Assembly: GCF_006542425.1 (NCBI RefSeq)
Contig: NZ_VFID01000003.1
Coordinates: 1-64,000 of the forward strand
Origin: Pseudoxanthomonas sp. z9
GTDB taxonomy: Bacteria; Pseudomonadota; Gammaproteobacteria; Xanthomonadales; Xanthomonadaceae
Reading direction: 5' to 3'
DNA length: 64,000 nt
In this document: positions 36,056 through 45,764 of the stretch, piece after piece
How the letters are laid out: every line of letters starts with the position of its first letter
Position numbering within the stretch: the first letter of the stretch is position 1
Made by a program: the position numbers and the translations under genes
Notes under the pieces: generated by a model
The model's database searches: none
The model's input: the letters and a program-made list of their open reading frames with translations, nothing else
What the model was told of the DNA's origin: nothing

Positions 36056-36511
36056 CTAGCGTTCGAGCGTCGCCAGATCTTCCAGGATCGGACAGTCCGG
36101 CCGATCGTCGCCGTGGCAACGCCGGGCCAGATCCAGCAGGGTCTGCTGCATGGCCTGCATTTCCCGGATCTTCCTGCCCAGTTCGTCCGCGTGTGCGCGT
36201 GCCAGTTCCTTGACCTCCGAACTGGCGCGCTCGCGGTTGTCCCACAGTCCCAGCAGCACCTCGATCTGCTTGATCGGAAAACCAAGCACGCGGGCGCGCT
36301 TGATGAAGCGCAGGCGGTGGAGGTCGTTGTCCGAGTAGATGCGGTAGCCGGCGAAGGTGCGTTCGGCCGGCGACAGCAGGCCGATGCTTTCATAGTGCCG
36401 GATCATCTTGGCGCTCACGCCGCTGATGGCCGCCGCTTCCCCGATGTTGTGCAGGCCCTGCCGGCGGGCGTCGGCCAGTTCGGGGCGTGGTGCCTGGGTT
36501 CGTCTGGACAT
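36056..36511 (-). CDS. cueR: CueR copper-responsive MerR regulator
   Basis: The 151-residue protein has a MerR winged helix (NIGEAAAISGVSAKMIRHYESIGLLSP, FAGYRIYSDNDLHRLRFIKRARVLGF), a dimer coiled coil, and the copper-binding loop CHGDDRPDC, two Cys seven residues apart as in CueR, followed by PILEDL. In CueR this loop binds a single Cu+ ion and activates the copA promoter by DNA distortion. The start at 36511 has AGGAG eight bases upstream; an upstream Met at 36547 would overlap copA. It is the second gene of copA-cueR, 11 bases after the copA stop. Two CueR-type boxes lie upstream of copA and of the divergent chaperone. N-terminal extension of about 20 residues (MSRRTQAPRPELADARRQG) is unusual. 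Confidence 0.93.
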   Translation of the reverse strand: MSRRTQAPRPELADARRQGLHNIGEAAAISGVSAKMIRHYESIGLLSPAERTFAGYRIYSDNDLHRLRFIKRARVLGFPIKQIEVLLGLWDNRERASSEVKELARAHADELGRKIREMQAMQQTLLDLARRCHGDDRPDCPILEDLATLER

Positions 36512-36522
36512 TGCGGAATCTC

Positions 36523-38955
36523 CTAGGCGTCCAAGGTGGGTCGCCAACGGCGCAAAAGCAAGGTATTGGCGAGCACGCTCACCGAGGACAGTGCCATGGC
36601 CGCGCCGGCCAGCACCGGATTGAGCAGGCCCAGGGCCGCCAGCGGAATGCCGACGACGTTGTAGGCGAATGCCCAGAACAGGTTCTGGTGGATCTTGCGG
36701 GTGGTGCGGCGGGAAACGTCCATGGCCGCCGCGACCAGCCGCGGATCCGGGCGCATCAGGGTCACGCCCGCGGCGTGCATCGCCACGTCGGTGCCCGAGC
36801 CCATCGCCAGTCCCACCGATGCCGCCGCGAGCGCGGGCGCATCGTTGATGCCGTCGCCGACCATGGCCACGGTGCCGGCCTGCTGCAATTGCTGGATCAC
36901 CTCGGCCTTGCCGTCGGGCAGCACGTTCGCGCGCACTTCGTCGATGCCCAGGGTCGCCGCCACCGCTCCGGCGGCGCCAGCGTTGTCACCGGAGATCATC
37001 ACCGTGCGCAGCCCCATCGCATGCAGCCGCGCGATCGCGTCGGCCGCGCTTTCCCGGGGCTCGTCGCGGAATGCCAACAGGCCACGCAACCGGATCGTTC
37101 CGTCCCGCGCTTCCGCCAGCCAGGACACCGTATGCCCTGAATTGCCCAGTGAATCGGCCTGCACGGCCTGCGTGGAAACATCGACCTCCAGTTCACGCAT
37201 CAGTTGCGCACTGCCCAGCCACAGCCGGCGTCCCTGCACCTCACCGGAAAGACCGCGCCCCGGCAGCGCCTGCACGTCGACCGCCGGCTGCGGCGCCGGG
37301 CCGGAGGCCGCGGCGGCCAGTACCGCCTTGGCGAGCGGGTGTTCGCTGCCGGCCTGCAGCGCGGCGGCCAGCGCGAGCAGATCCGAAGCGCTGCCCTCGG
37401 TGGGCAGTACTTCGGCCAGCAGCGGCCGACCCTGCGTCAGCGTGCCGGTCTTGTCGAACGCGACGATGGTGACCTTGCGGGCCATCTCCAGCGCCTCGGC
37501 GTCCTTGAACAGGATGCCCGCGCGCGCCGCCACGCCGGTGCCGGCCATGATCGCGGTGGGCGTGGCCAGGCCCAGCGCACAGGGACAGGCGATGACCAGG
37601 ACGGCAACCGCGTTGAGGATGGCCTGGTTCCAGTCGCCGGTGAATACACCCCAGGCGATCAGGGTCAGCAGGGCGATGCCGATCACTACCGGAACGAACA
37701 CCGCGCTCACCCGATCCACGATCCGCTGGATGGGCGCCTTGCGGGCCTGCGCGTCCTCGACCAGGCGGATGATGCGGGCCAGCGCGCTTTCCGCGCCCAC
37801 CGCCACGGTGGTGATCGCGATGTTGCCTTCCCCGTTCACCGCGCCGCCGGTCACGCGATCGCCCGGGTTCTTGGCCACCGGCAGCGACTCGCCGGTGATC
37901 ATCGACTCATCGGCATGGGTGCGGCCTTCGAGCAGTTCTCCGTCCACCGGAATCTGTTCGCCCGGACGCACGAGCACCACGTCGCCCACGCGAACCTGGT
38001 CGATGGGCAGTTCCACGTCGCCGTGGGCCTGGCGCACCCGCGCGGTGGCCGGACGCAATGCCTGCAAGGCGCGGATGGCCTCGGTGGTCTGGCGTTTGGC
38101 GCGTGCTTCCAGCCACTTGCCCATCAGGATCAGGGTGATGATGACGGCCGATGCCTCGAAGTACAGCGGTTGCGCGCCGTGCAACGAGGCGCCCGCAAGC
38201 AGGTGGTACACGCTCAGGCCGTAGCCGGCGCTGGTCCCCAGCGCGACCAGCAGATCCATGTTGCCGGTGCGCGCCTTCAATGCTTTCCAGCCGGCCTTGT
38301 AGAAGCGCGCGCCCAGCCAGAACTGCACCGGCGTCGCCAATGCGAACTGCCACCAGCCCGGCAGCATCCAGTGTTCGCCCCACAACAGGCCCAGCATCGG
38401 CAGCACCAGCGGAAGCGACAGCAGCGCGGCGAACCACAGGTGCCGGGCCTCGCGGGAAGCCGCGACCTGCGCGGCGTCCGTGCCCGGTCGCGCGGCGGCA
38501 TGCGGCGTGGCGCCATAGCCGGCCGCCACCACCGCCGCCACCAGCTCGGCTTCCCCCACCTGGGAAGTGACCCGCACGCGCGCCAGCTCGGTGGCCAGAT
38601 TGACGCTGGCTTCGACCACGCCCGGCACGGCGACCAGGGCGCGTTCGATGCGCGAGACGCAGGAGGCGCAGGTCATGCCCTGCAGCGCCAGCTCGATCTC
38701 GCGGGTGGCCATTTCATAGCCGGCGTCGCGCACGGCCGCGTCCAGCGCCTGCAACGGCAGCGGTCGCGCGGCGTGGACTTCGACGGTTTCGGTGGCCAGA
38801 TTCACCGCCACTTCGGCGACGCCGGGGACGCCGCGCAGGCTGCGTTCGACGCGGCCGACACAGGACGCGCAGGTCATGCCGGATACGCCGAAGCGGAACC
38901 GGTCCTGGATGGCTGCGGCGGATTGGGACAGGGATGAGTTCATGACAGCGTCCAT
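36523..38955 (-). CDS. copA: Copper-exporting P1B-type ATPase CopA
   Basis: The 810-residue inner-membrane pump has two N-terminal heavy-metal domains, each with GMTCASC (residues 26-32 and 93-99), eight membrane segments, the actuator TGES ([12 protein letters not shown]), the metal site CPC in [13 protein letters not shown], the phosphorylation site DKTGTLTQ, the SEHPLA motif, and [13 protein letters not shown]. It exports Cu+ at ATP cost. An in-frame ATG at 38943 (MNSSLSQ) is a possible start. The gene is first in copA-cueR, read from a CueR-type promoter at 38980-39001, where TTGACC and a 19-base spacer would give a leader of only about nine bases. Confidence 0.96.
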   Translation of the reverse strand: MDAVMNSSLSQSAAAIQDRFRFGVSGMTCASCVGRVERSLRGVPGVAEVAVNLATETVEVHAARPLPLQALDAAVRDAGYEMATREIELALQGMTCASCVSRIERALVAVPGVVEASVNLATELARVRVTSQVGEAELVAAVVAAGYGATPHAAARPGTDAAQVAASREARHLWFAALLSLPLVLPMLGLLWGEHWMLPGWWQFALATPVQFWLGARFYKAGWKALKARTGNMDLLVALGTSAGYGLSVYHLLAGASLHGAQPLYFEASAVIITLILMGKWLEARAKRQTTEAIRALQALRPATARVRQAHGDVELPIDQVRVGDVVLVRPGEQIPVDGELLEGRTHADESMITGESLPVAKNPGDRVTGGAVNGEGNIAITTVAVGAESALARIIRLVEDAQARKAPIQRIVDRVSAVFVPVVIGIALLTLIAWGVFTGDWNQAILNAVAVLVIACPCALGLATPTAIMAGTGVAARAGILFKDAEALEMARKVTIVAFDKTGTLTQGRPLLAEVLPTEGSASDLLALAAALQAGSEHPLAKAVLAAAASGPAPQPAVDVQALPGRGLSGEVQGRRLWLGSAQLMRELEVDVSTQAVQADSLGNSGHTVSWLAEARDGTIRLRGLLAFRDEPRESAADAIARLHAMGLRTVMISGDNAGAAGAVAATLGIDEVRANVLPDGKAEVIQQLQQAGTVAMVGDGINDAPALAAASVGLAMGSGTDVAMHAAGVTLMRPDPRLVAAAMDVSRRTTRKIHQNLFWAFAYNVVGIPLAALGLLNPVLAGAAMALSSVSVLANTLLLRRWRPTLDA

Positions 38956-38979
38956 CGTGGGAGTGCCGGCACGATGCGG

Positions 38980-39001
38980 CTTCCCACGATGGGAAGGTCA
39001 A
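38980..39001 (-). promoter_or_regulatory. CueR box for copA
   Basis: On the minus strand TTGACCTTCCCATCGTGGGA continues as AG, a dyad of TTCCCA and TGGGAA fused to the -35 box TTGACC. This matches CueR operators (TTGACCTTCCC...GGAAG). The long 19-base spacer expected of MerR-type promoters places a weak -10 box (CATCGT) at 38976-38971. It drives copA-cueR. Confidence 0.88.
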
Positions 39002-39026
39002 CGCATCCAGCGTTCTCCGTCCGGTA

Positions 39027-39048
39027 TTGACCTTCCCATGGGGGCAAG
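39027..39048 (+). promoter_or_regulatory. CueR box for the copper chaperone
   Basis: TTGACCTTCCCATGGGGGCA, followed by AG, repeats the copA box in the opposite direction. The -35 box is TTGACC at 39027-39032. The inverted arm TTCCCA/GGGCAAG is less perfect than at copA. A weak -10 candidate (GAACGT) follows a 19-base spacer at 39052-39057. It faces the copA box 26 bases away, so CueR can switch on pump and chaperone together. Confidence 0.82.
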
Positions 39049-39098
39049 CCCGAACGTGTGCGAGCCGGCGATGGGCCGGTCATCCTCTGCGAGGCATC

Positions 39099-39359
39099 AT
39101 GAAACTCATTGTCGAAGGCATGACCTGTGGTCATTGCGTCCGCACCGTCACCCATGCGCTGCAGGCGCTGGACGCCAACGCGTCCGTTTCGGTGGATCTC
39201 CCGGGCAAAACGGTCCTGGTCCGCGGCGACATCCGCGCGACGGACGCGACCCGGGCGCTGGCCGCGCAAGGCTATGACGTCGTGGCGACGGACGAGGCCG
39301 CCGCCGCGGCGCCAACCGAATCCGGCGGCCAGTGCTGTGGCAGTTGCAAGGCGGCCTGA
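39099..39359 (+). CDS. Small copper chaperone (HMA domain) with Cys-rich tail
   Basis: The 86-residue cytoplasmic protein is one heavy-metal-associated domain: MKLIVEGMTCGHCVRTVTHAL with the copper ligands C10 and C13, then the beta-alpha-beta fold (VSVDLPGKTVLVRGD, ALAAQGYDVV). Most CopZ proteins end there; this one adds a tail ending SGGQCCGSCKAA with three more Cys, which may bind extra copper or zinc. The ATG at 39099 has GAGG six bases upstream. The frame is open further upstream (TTG at 39027) but that is inside the CueR box. It carries Cu+ to CopA or buffers it. Confidence 0.9.
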   Translation: MKLIVEGMTCGHCVRTVTHALQALDANASVSVDLPGKTVLVRGDIRATDATRALAAQGYDVVATDEAAAAAPTESGGQCCGSCKAA

Positions 39360-39706
39360 CCGGTTCGCCCGGCGGTTCGTCCGGGCCAGGCCCGCGATCG
39401 CGGCGACATGGCGCGATCGCGGCGGGCGAATGTAGCGCACGCCGCTCGGCACCCGGAACACGGTAGCCTGTGACGGGATACGCAAATCGGAGCATCTTCT
39501 TCGCGCGTGACGCGATCCCCGTAACGCCATCGACGCGATGGCAATGCATGATCGACGCGCGAACCTCGCCATGCACATGCGCATCTGCGTCGTTCGCGGC
39601 GCGGTTCGGAACCGGAGCATCGCGATGGTGCCGGATGCATGCGTGAAGACGGCTTCACGCCGGATGCGTCGCCGTCCCTTCTCCACCACTCGACAGGTAC
39701 AGCCAC
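39360..39706. other. Intergenic region, no gene seen
   Basis: About 347 bases with no gene I can support. It contains a GC-rich stretch with repeated CGCGATCGCGG-like inverted sequences at about 39392-39424 that could form a hairpin after the chaperone gene. The start of the phosphatase-like gene at 39707 has no clear promoter match. Confidence 0.4.
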
Positions 39707-40543
39707 ATGCAGGTGAACATTGATCAGGTCTGCCAGGGCATCTACGAACACATTCCCGGCGAGGACGTGGTCGGCTGCGTACGGCGTGGTGACGCCGTGC
39801 TGGCCTGGGCCATCGACGGCGCGACCACGCTGACGGAACATCCCTTCACCACCTTCCCCGACCTGACCGATGCGGGCTGGTTCGCGCGCGGCATGGGGCG
39901 ATGGCTGGCCGAGCGCGGTGCGCTGGAATCGTTCAGTCCTTCATTGCTGGAAGAAGGACTGCGAGTCCTGCGTGACGAGTACCTCCGCGCCGGTGGCGAG
40001 GCGCAGCCGCTCCACGCCTGGCCGGTCGCCGCCGCCGTCGTGGCCGAAATCAGCCCGTCCGGCCCTGCCCTGCGGATGCGGGTCCATCGCTACGAGGACT
40101 GCTTCCTGGAAATCCATTCCGCGCCCGCATCGCCACGGTCGATGGTGCCGGCGGTCCTGCCCACGCAGAGCCACGACGAGTGGAAACCCCATTCCGGTTT
40201 CGGATTACCGGCCCTGGAGCGCATGTGGGAGCGCAGGCGCCAGCAGCAGGCCAACACCGGAGGCACGGCGTTGACCCTGAATCCGATCAGCGCGCACAAC
40301 GCGGTGATCGAGGAGCTGGTACTGACCGCGCCCGTGCACGTCGTGCTGGGCAGCGACGGGCTGTCGCGGGTGTGGGATACCTACAATCTGATGAGCCGGG
40401 AACAAGCGCTGGCGCTGGTGGCGGAACGAGGCTTGGCGGCGCTGCTGGCCACCCTGCGCGAACACGAGGCCAGCACCCGCACCGGCGATGCGGGGCTCAA
40501 GCGCCGAGACGACGCCAGCGGTCTGCACTTGTTCCTGGGCTAG
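39707..40543 (+). CDS. PP2C-like phosphatase-fold protein
   Basis: The 278-residue cytoplasmic protein carries the PP2C pattern in weak form. Near the N-terminus AWAIDGATTLTEHPF corresponds to the metal-binding DGxG strand (here DGAT), near the middle LVLTAPVHVVLGSDGLSRVWDTY resembles the second metal motif SDGL, and the end RRDDASGLHLFLG matches the DDxT/A closing motif. Catalytic Asp residues are thus at the right order and distance, but the DGxG glycine is replaced. It may be an active Ser/Thr phosphatase or a pseudophosphatase. No sensor or anti-anti-sigma partner is adjacent; the next gene is the ECF sigma factor 147 bases downstream. Family call is from pattern only. Confidence 0.65.
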   Translation: MQVNIDQVCQGIYEHIPGEDVVGCVRRGDAVLAWAIDGATTLTEHPFTTFPDLTDAGWFARGMGRWLAERGALESFSPSLLEEGLRVLRDEYLRAGGEAQPLHAWPVAAAVVAEISPSGPALRMRVHRYEDCFLEIHSAPASPRSMVPAVLPTQSHDEWKPHSGFGLPALERMWERRRQQQANTGGTALTLNPISAHNAVIEELVLTAPVHVVLGSDGLSRVWDTYNLMSREQALALVAERGLAALLATLREHEASTRTGDAGLKRRDDASGLHLFLG

Positions 40544-40690
40544 CGCCTCCTGGCGCGTAGCGACGCCGGCGAAGTGCCCTGGCTCGATTGGGTGCCGCCA
40601 CGCGGGCAGACGACGCCGAACGCCGTGCCCACCGCAACATGACTGTCATGCGCGACGCCTAGCATCGCTCCTCATTTGCCGGAAGGACGG

Positions 40691-41338
40691 ATGGCGGGGA
40701 ACCGGGTGTCTGAGCGATCTGAAGCGGCGGGGAGCACGGAGGGCACCCTGGACGATGTCGAACGGACGCGCTGGTTCATGCACCACATCCTGCCGCACGA
40801 GGCGGCGCTGAGGAACTGGCTGTCCCGCCGCAGCACCTACGATGTCGAGGACATCGTGCAGGAAAGCTACGCGGTGCTGGCCGAGCGCGAGCGGGTGGAC
40901 GACATCCTCAATCCCCGCGCCTATCTGTTCCAGGTGGCGCATTCGCTGGTGGTGCGCAATATCCGACGGGCCCGGATCGTGCCGATTCACGCGGTCGAGG
41001 ATCTGGGCATGCTGGATTTTGCCGACGAGGCCGCCACCCCGGAACAGAGCGCCATCGCGCACGACGACCTGCGCCAGCTGGCGCGGGTGATCGCGAGCAT
41101 GCCGGGACAGACGCGCGAGGCGTTCGTGATGCGCCGCATCCGCGAAATCCCCCAGCGGGAGATTGCCTCCCGGATGGGACTTTCGGAGAACACGGTCGAG
41201 AAACACATCGCCCGGGGACTCCGCTGGCTGGAAGACTGGTTCGCCAGTGGCGGAAACCCACCCGCCAAAACCTCTAGTCAATTGGAGCGGGAAAGAAGGC
41301 GTGCCAGTGGAAGAGCGCGAAACCAGCCAGAACATTGA
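40691..41338 (+). CDS. ECF sigma factor, FecI-like
   Basis: The 215-residue protein has sigma region 2 (LSRRSTYDVEDIVQESYAVL ... NPRAYLFQVAHSLVVRNIRRAR) and region 4 with the helix-turn-helix IPQREIASRMGLSENTVEKHIARGLRWLEDWF. It belongs to the FecI-like ECF group that works with FecR anti-sigma proteins and STN-type receptors. GGAAGGACGG immediately precedes the ATG at 40691; a TTG at 40676 is possible. Its 3' end overlaps the FecR gene by 38 bases. Expected targets are the receptor operon starting at 42388. Confidence 0.92.
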   Translation: MAGNRVSERSEAAGSTEGTLDDVERTRWFMHHILPHEAALRNWLSRRSTYDVEDIVQESYAVLAERERVDDILNPRAYLFQVAHSLVVRNIRRARIVPIHAVEDLGMLDFADEAATPEQSAIAHDDLRQLARVIASMPGQTREAFVMRRIREIPQREIASRMGLSENTVEKHIARGLRWLEDWFASGGNPPAKTSSQLERERRRASGRARNQPEH

Positions 41339-42296
41339 CCAGACCGCCTCGGAATGGGTGGCGCGGATGGACCGTGCCCCCCTGTCGGCGACCGAAACCC
41401 GCGAACTGAAGGACTGGCTCGTCGGCGATCCGCGCCGTCGGGGCGCCTTCATCCGCGCACGCGCCGTGTGGATGCGCAGCGAAGCCGCGCGCGCGCTCGG
41501 GCCGCACTACAACCCGGACGACTTCCAGCCCGTGGCCGCCGCCGCGGCACCCCGCCCCGCCCCGCCTTCGCGCCGCTGGATGCGCTGGGGCGGCGCCATG
41601 GCTGCCTCCCTGCTGCTGGTCGTGACGCTGGCCGCGACCCTGCAGATGCCCACCGCCTACGCCACCGCCAAGGGCGAGATGCGCCGCGTGCCGCTGGGCG
41701 ATGGCGCCACCGTCACCCTCAATACCGATACCCGCATCCGGATTTATCAGGACGATGGCCGGCGCACCATCCGCGTCCTGCGCGGCGAGGTGCTGATCGA
41801 GGGCACCGCGGGGACATCGCCAACCCGGGTCGAAGTCGATGGCCGAAAACTGGATGCCACGCAGGCGACCTTCGTCGTGCGCAAGCTCGATGGCGACGCC
41901 ACCCAGATCCTGGTCCAGGACGGCCGGGTAGACGTGGCCGGCGGCACGCCCGCCGAGCACGCTTCGCTGGCCGCGAACACCCGCTATGCATTCCGGCAGG
42001 GCACCCCGCAGGCCTGGCGGCTGAGTTCCCTGCGCACCGGCCAGATGGATCGCGAGCTGGCCTGGCGCGAAGGGAAGATTGCCCTGCAAGGCGAAACCCT
42101 CGGCGAAGCGGTCGCAATCTACGCGCGCTACAGCGACACGCCCATCGTCATCGCGGATCCGGCGCTGGCCCGCACGCAGGTCACCGGCCTGTTCGCGACC
42201 AACAATCCGCTGGGCTTCAGCCGCGCCATCGCCGAAGTGTTCGATGCGGACGTTCGCCAGGAACGCGGACGCATCGTGGTGGCCCGCGCGCATTAA
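41301..42296 (+). CDS. FecR-family anti-sigma factor
   Basis: The 331-residue protein has a cytoplasmic anti-sigma part at the N-terminus (DQTASEWVARMDRAPLSATETRELKDWLVGDPRRRGAFIRARAVW, the FecR N-terminal motif), one membrane segment at about 97-117 (GGAMAASLLLVVTLAATLQM), and the periplasmic FecR domain (RVPLGDGATVTLNTDTRIRIY... RVLRGEVLIEG) followed by a region ending in VTGLFATNNPLGFSRAIAEVFDADV, a STN-like secretin fold. It transmits receptor occupancy to the sigma factor. The start is a GTG, 41301 or 41307, inside the sigma gene; the frame is open back to 41163 but without sense. Coupled expression with the sigma gene is certain from the overlap. Confidence 0.88.
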   Translation: MPVEERETSQNIDQTASEWVARMDRAPLSATETRELKDWLVGDPRRRGAFIRARAVWMRSEAARALGPHYNPDDFQPVAAAAAPRPAPPSRRWMRWGGAMAASLLLVVTLAATLQMPTAYATAKGEMRRVPLGDGATVTLNTDTRIRIYQDDGRRTIRVLRGEVLIEGTAGTSPTRVEVDGRKLDATQATFVVRKLDGDATQILVQDGRVDVAGGTPAEHASLAANTRYAFRQGTPQAWRLSSLRTGQMDRELAWREGKIALQGETLGEAVAIYARYSDTPIVIADPALARTQVTGLFATNNPLGFSRAIAEVFDADVRQERGRIVVARAH

Positions 42297-42387
42297 ATTT
42301 TTTTGACAGGTAGCGGAAAGCGCATCCGTCGAGTCTCTCAGTTCTCAGTACCGCCACCCACGCAGATTTCCTGAGAACACACGGATC

Positions 42388-45300
42388 ATGAATCGCTACG
42401 AGAAAGTCCTGTTGACCAGCGCCATCCTCGCCGCATTGGCCTGCACGTCCCCGGCCATGGCGCAGCAGCGCAAGTTCGAAGTACCCGCGCAGCCCGCGGT
42501 GACGGCCATCCCGGAACTGGCACGGCAGGCGCAACTGCAGATCATCGCGCCGGCCGGTTCGCTGGAAGGCATCCAGGCGCCGGCCATCGTGGGCGAGATG
42601 GATGCGCGCGAAGCCCTTCGCCTGTTGCTGGAAGGGACCGGGCTGGAAGTGAAATCCGACGAGGGCAACATCATCCTGTTGCAGAAGGCCGACGACGCCG
42701 CGCCCGAACGTCCGCGTCCCGGACCGCAGATTGGCACCGGCAGCCTGCGCGGCCGGGTGCTCAACACCGCAACCGGCGAATACGTGCGCAACGCCGAAAT
42801 CCGGGTCGAAGGCACGACCATCGTCACCTACTCGGAAGACGGCGGCAATTTCTGCCTCAGCGGTCTGCCGGCCGGCGACGCGACCGTGATCGTCAGGTAC
42901 ACCGGCCTGCAGGAATCCAGGGCGGTCGCCAGCATCGGTGCCGGCCAGGTCGCCACCCTGGACTTCGAACTCAAGGTCCCCTCCTACGCAGGCACGGGTG
43001 CCAGCGGCGGCGAGGCGGTCGAGATGGACATGATCATGGTCACCGCCAAGCGCGAGGGCCAGGCCAGCGCCATCATGGAGCGTCGCGCGGCGATGAACGC
43101 GAAGAACGTGGTCGCCGCCGACAACTACGGCGCCCTGACCATGGGCGACGTCGGCGAGTTCATGAAGTCCATGCCGGGCATCTCGCTCGACTACACGGAG
43201 GTGGACGCCACCGCGGTGCGCATCGGCGGTCTGGACCCGAAGTACTCGACCTTCACCATCGACGGCGCCCGCATGGCGACCGCGACCTCCAACAACAACA
43301 CCGGCCGGCAGAACTCGTTCGAACAGATGTCGATCACCGGCATCGAGTCCATCGAACTGAACAACACCCTGACCGCCAGCATGGATGCGGACTCGCCGGG
43401 CGGCCAGATCAACCTGCGCAGCAAATACGCGTTCAACCGCACCGGCCGCCAGATCGTGGCACAGCTGGGCGGCGTCGGCACCTCCGACTCCACGCTTTCG
43501 CGCAAGTACTTTCCCGACGATCGCAAGCACTCGACCCTCTATCCCTCGGCCCAGTTCGGTTTCGGTGACGTCTTCCTGGAAGGCCGCCTGGGCGTGGAGT
43601 TCAATACCAGCTACAACGCCAACTACGTCCAGCAGGATCGCATCCAGACCGACTGGTCCTACCTGGCGGACGGCCGGGTCATGCCCTACCGGGTGATGTG
43701 GCGACCGGGTCCGAAGATGACCAGCCGCACCGCGGCCAACCTGAGCACCGACTACCAGCTCACCGACGAACTGGTCCTGTCCCTGCGCAGCACCTACTCG
43801 TTCTATGACGTCGAGTACTTCAACCAGTACACCTTCCTGTATTTCGGCACGCCCACGGCCTCCTATGCCACGCCGGATTCCACGCCCACCCATATCGTGG
43901 TCAATCCCAACGGCAACAACACCCGCCTGCGTACCGAGTACTCCCACCGCTATGCCGGCACGCCCACCTACACCATCGCGCCGAAGCTGGAGTTCAAGAA
44001 CGATACCTTCGAAGCCACCCTGCGCAGCAGTTACTCGCGCTCCGAATTCAACTTCCGCGACAACGACGAAGGCTTCTTCCAGCGCACCGACAGCTGGCTG
44101 ACCGGCATCGGCTTCACCATGGACCGGCCGACCGAGGGCTCCAACGCCTGGACGCTGGCGCAGACCGCCGGCCGTCCCTGGGGGGATCCGACCAGCTACA
44201 ACCGCGACGCCGACATCGGCAACAACGTCCGCACGTCCCAGTCCGACGCCGTCAACGATCAGTACGGCGCCTACCTGGATCTGAAGAAGCACCTGACCAT
44301 CCGCGACCTGCCGATCACCCTGATGGGCGGCTTCGGCAGCCGCAGCAACGACTGGCGCACCAACGAGGGTTCCTACCAGCAGTACCAGTACGTCGGCCCC
44401 AACGGCGATCTGAGCCAGCGCGACCCCGCCGCCGTGATCCCGTGGACCCAGCACTACCAGTTCGGCATCCTCGGCTTCGACGCCGGCAACATGAACCAGC
44501 AGAACTGGCGCGCCGACAACAACTACGCGGTGTACGACATCTACCGGGAACACCCCGAGTATTTCGTCGCCGATACGGTGGGCAACCTGAAGCGCCGCCT
44601 GGACAACAACAAGCGTATCCAGGAACAGGTCGACGCCGCCTACATCGAGGCGCAGACCCGGATTGGCAAGGCCCGTTTCGATCTGGGCCTGCGCTACGAG
44701 AAGACCCGTACCGCCGCGCGCGTGGCGAATGTTCGCCCGGCCAGCGAAGTGACCGAGGCCGGGCTGTCGGTCAATACCGTCGAAGGGCTGCTGTACCAGT
44801 ACAACAACGGCGCCTACTCCATGCGCCGCGGCCAGTACGAGGACTGGTTCCTCAGCGGCGGCATCAAGTACGACTTCACCGACAGGCTGGTCGGCCAGCT
44901 GGCCTTCAGCGAATCCATCCTGCGCCCGGACTACGGCAACCTGGGCGGCGTGGTGTCGGTCAACGAGGACACGATGGTCGTCAACGTGCCCAATCCGCTG
45001 CTCAAGCCCGAGCACTCCACCAAGTACTTCGCCAGCCTGCAGTACTACCTGGAACCGTCCGGCATCGTTGGCCTGTCCTACTACAAGCTGGACATGAAGG
45101 ACATGCAGGTCACCGGCATCACCGTCGATCCGGAGGATGTCGGCTTCGATCCGGACGAGTATTCCGGCTACACCTTCCGCAGCGCGCAGAACCTGCCCGG
45201 CACCAGCACCAACGAAGGCCTGACCCTGGAGTACAGCCAGCAGCTGACCTTCCTGCCCGGCGCGTTCCGCGGGCTGAGCCTGTACGGCTCCTACACCAAG

Positions 45301-45654
45301 GTCAATCCGGACGGCGAGCGCCAGAACATGCCGGAACAGGCGGCCAACTGGGGTATCCGCTACAACTACGGCCGCTTCGATCTGCAGATCAACGGCAATC
45401 GCCAGGGCACGTACCGGGTCAGCGCGCTGAGCAACACGCCGACCACCGCCAACAACGGCATCCTCTACCACACCCCGCGCGAGCTCTGGAACATCAGCGC
45501 CAGCTACAAGCTCACCGAGAACATCGAGTTGCAGTTGGCCGGACGCAACATCTTCAACGAACCCGACATCATCTATTCCAATGTGCCCGGCCGGGTCCAG
45601 CAGTACACCGTCTATGGCTCGATGTGGAATTTCGGCATCAAAGCCAGGTTCTGA
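42388..45654 (+). CDS. TonB-dependent transducer with STN domain
   Basis: The 1,088-residue receptor has a signal peptide (AILAALACTSPAMAQ), an STN secretin-like signalling domain at about 30-95 (KFEVPAQPAVTAIPELARQAQLQIIAPAG... LLLEGTGLEVKSDEGNIILLQ), a carboxypeptidase-regulatory-like domain at about 115-200 (SLRGRVLNTATGEYVRNAEIRVEG), a plug with MKSMPGISLDYTEVDA..VRIGGLDP, and a barrel closing at the C-terminus FGIKARF. The STN domain is the part that signals through FecR to the ECF sigma factor encoded just upstream. The ligand is unknown, but the downstream phosphatase suggests a phosphorylated compound. Confidence 0.93.
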   Translation: MNRYEKVLLTSAILAALACTSPAMAQQRKFEVPAQPAVTAIPELARQAQLQIIAPAGSLEGIQAPAIVGEMDAREALRLLLEGTGLEVKSDEGNIILLQKADDAAPERPRPGPQIGTGSLRGRVLNTATGEYVRNAEIRVEGTTIVTYSEDGGNFCLSGLPAGDATVIVRYTGLQESRAVASIGAGQVATLDFELKVPSYAGTGASGGEAVEMDMIMVTAKREGQASAIMERRAAMNAKNVVAADNYGALTMGDVGEFMKSMPGISLDYTEVDATAVRIGGLDPKYSTFTIDGARMATATSNNNTGRQNSFEQMSITGIESIELNNTLTASMDADSPGGQINLRSKYAFNRTGRQIVAQLGGVGTSDSTLSRKYFPDDRKHSTLYPSAQFGFGDVFLEGRLGVEFNTSYNANYVQQDRIQTDWSYLADGRVMPYRVMWRPGPKMTSRTAANLSTDYQLTDELVLSLRSTYSFYDVEYFNQYTFLYFGTPTASYATPDSTPTHIVVNPNGNNTRLRTEYSHRYAGTPTYTIAPKLEFKNDTFEATLRSSYSRSEFNFRDNDEGFFQRTDSWLTGIGFTMDRPTEGSNAWTLAQTAGRPWGDPTSYNRDADIGNNVRTSQSDAVNDQYGAYLDLKKHLTIRDLPITLMGGFGSRSNDWRTNEGSYQQYQYVGPNGDLSQRDPAAVIPWTQHYQFGILGFDAGNMNQQNWRADNNYAVYDIYREHPEYFVADTVGNLKRRLDNNKRIQEQVDAAYIEAQTRIGKARFDLGLRYEKTRTAARVANVRPASEVTEAGLSVNTVEGLLYQYNNGAYSMRRGQYEDWFLSGGIKYDFTDRLVGQLAFSESILRPDYGNLGGVVSVNEDTMVVNVPNPLLKPEHSTKYFASLQYYLEPSGIVGLSYYKLDMKDMQVTGITVDPEDVGFDPDEYSGYTFRSAQNLPGTSTNEGLTLEYSQQLTFLPGAFRGLSLYGSYTKVNPDGERQNMPEQAANWGIRYNYGRFDLQINGNRQGTYRVSALSNTPTTANNGILYHTPRELWNISASYKLTENIELQLAGRNIFNEPDIIYSNVPGRVQQYTVYGSMWNFGIKARF

Positions 45655-45764
45655 GGCCGCGCGAGGCCGGCGACCCTCCCCTTCCCGCGACGTGCACGGA
45701 TCCGGTCCGGCGTCGCGGGATCTCTCCGCATCGGTGGCTCGGCGCGGATTCCGCCTCGACGGAC

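Noticed and set aside
39027..39098. TTG start extending the copper chaperone
   Set aside because: The extension is the CueR box and leader itself; the HMA domain begins at 39099 behind a ribosome site.
42217..45471. A 1,084-residue open frame on the minus strand opposite the STN receptor
   Set aside because: It is a shadow of the receptor gene in GC-rich DNA; its product is repetitive Gly/Val/Asp-rich with no domain, and the plus-strand receptor is certain.
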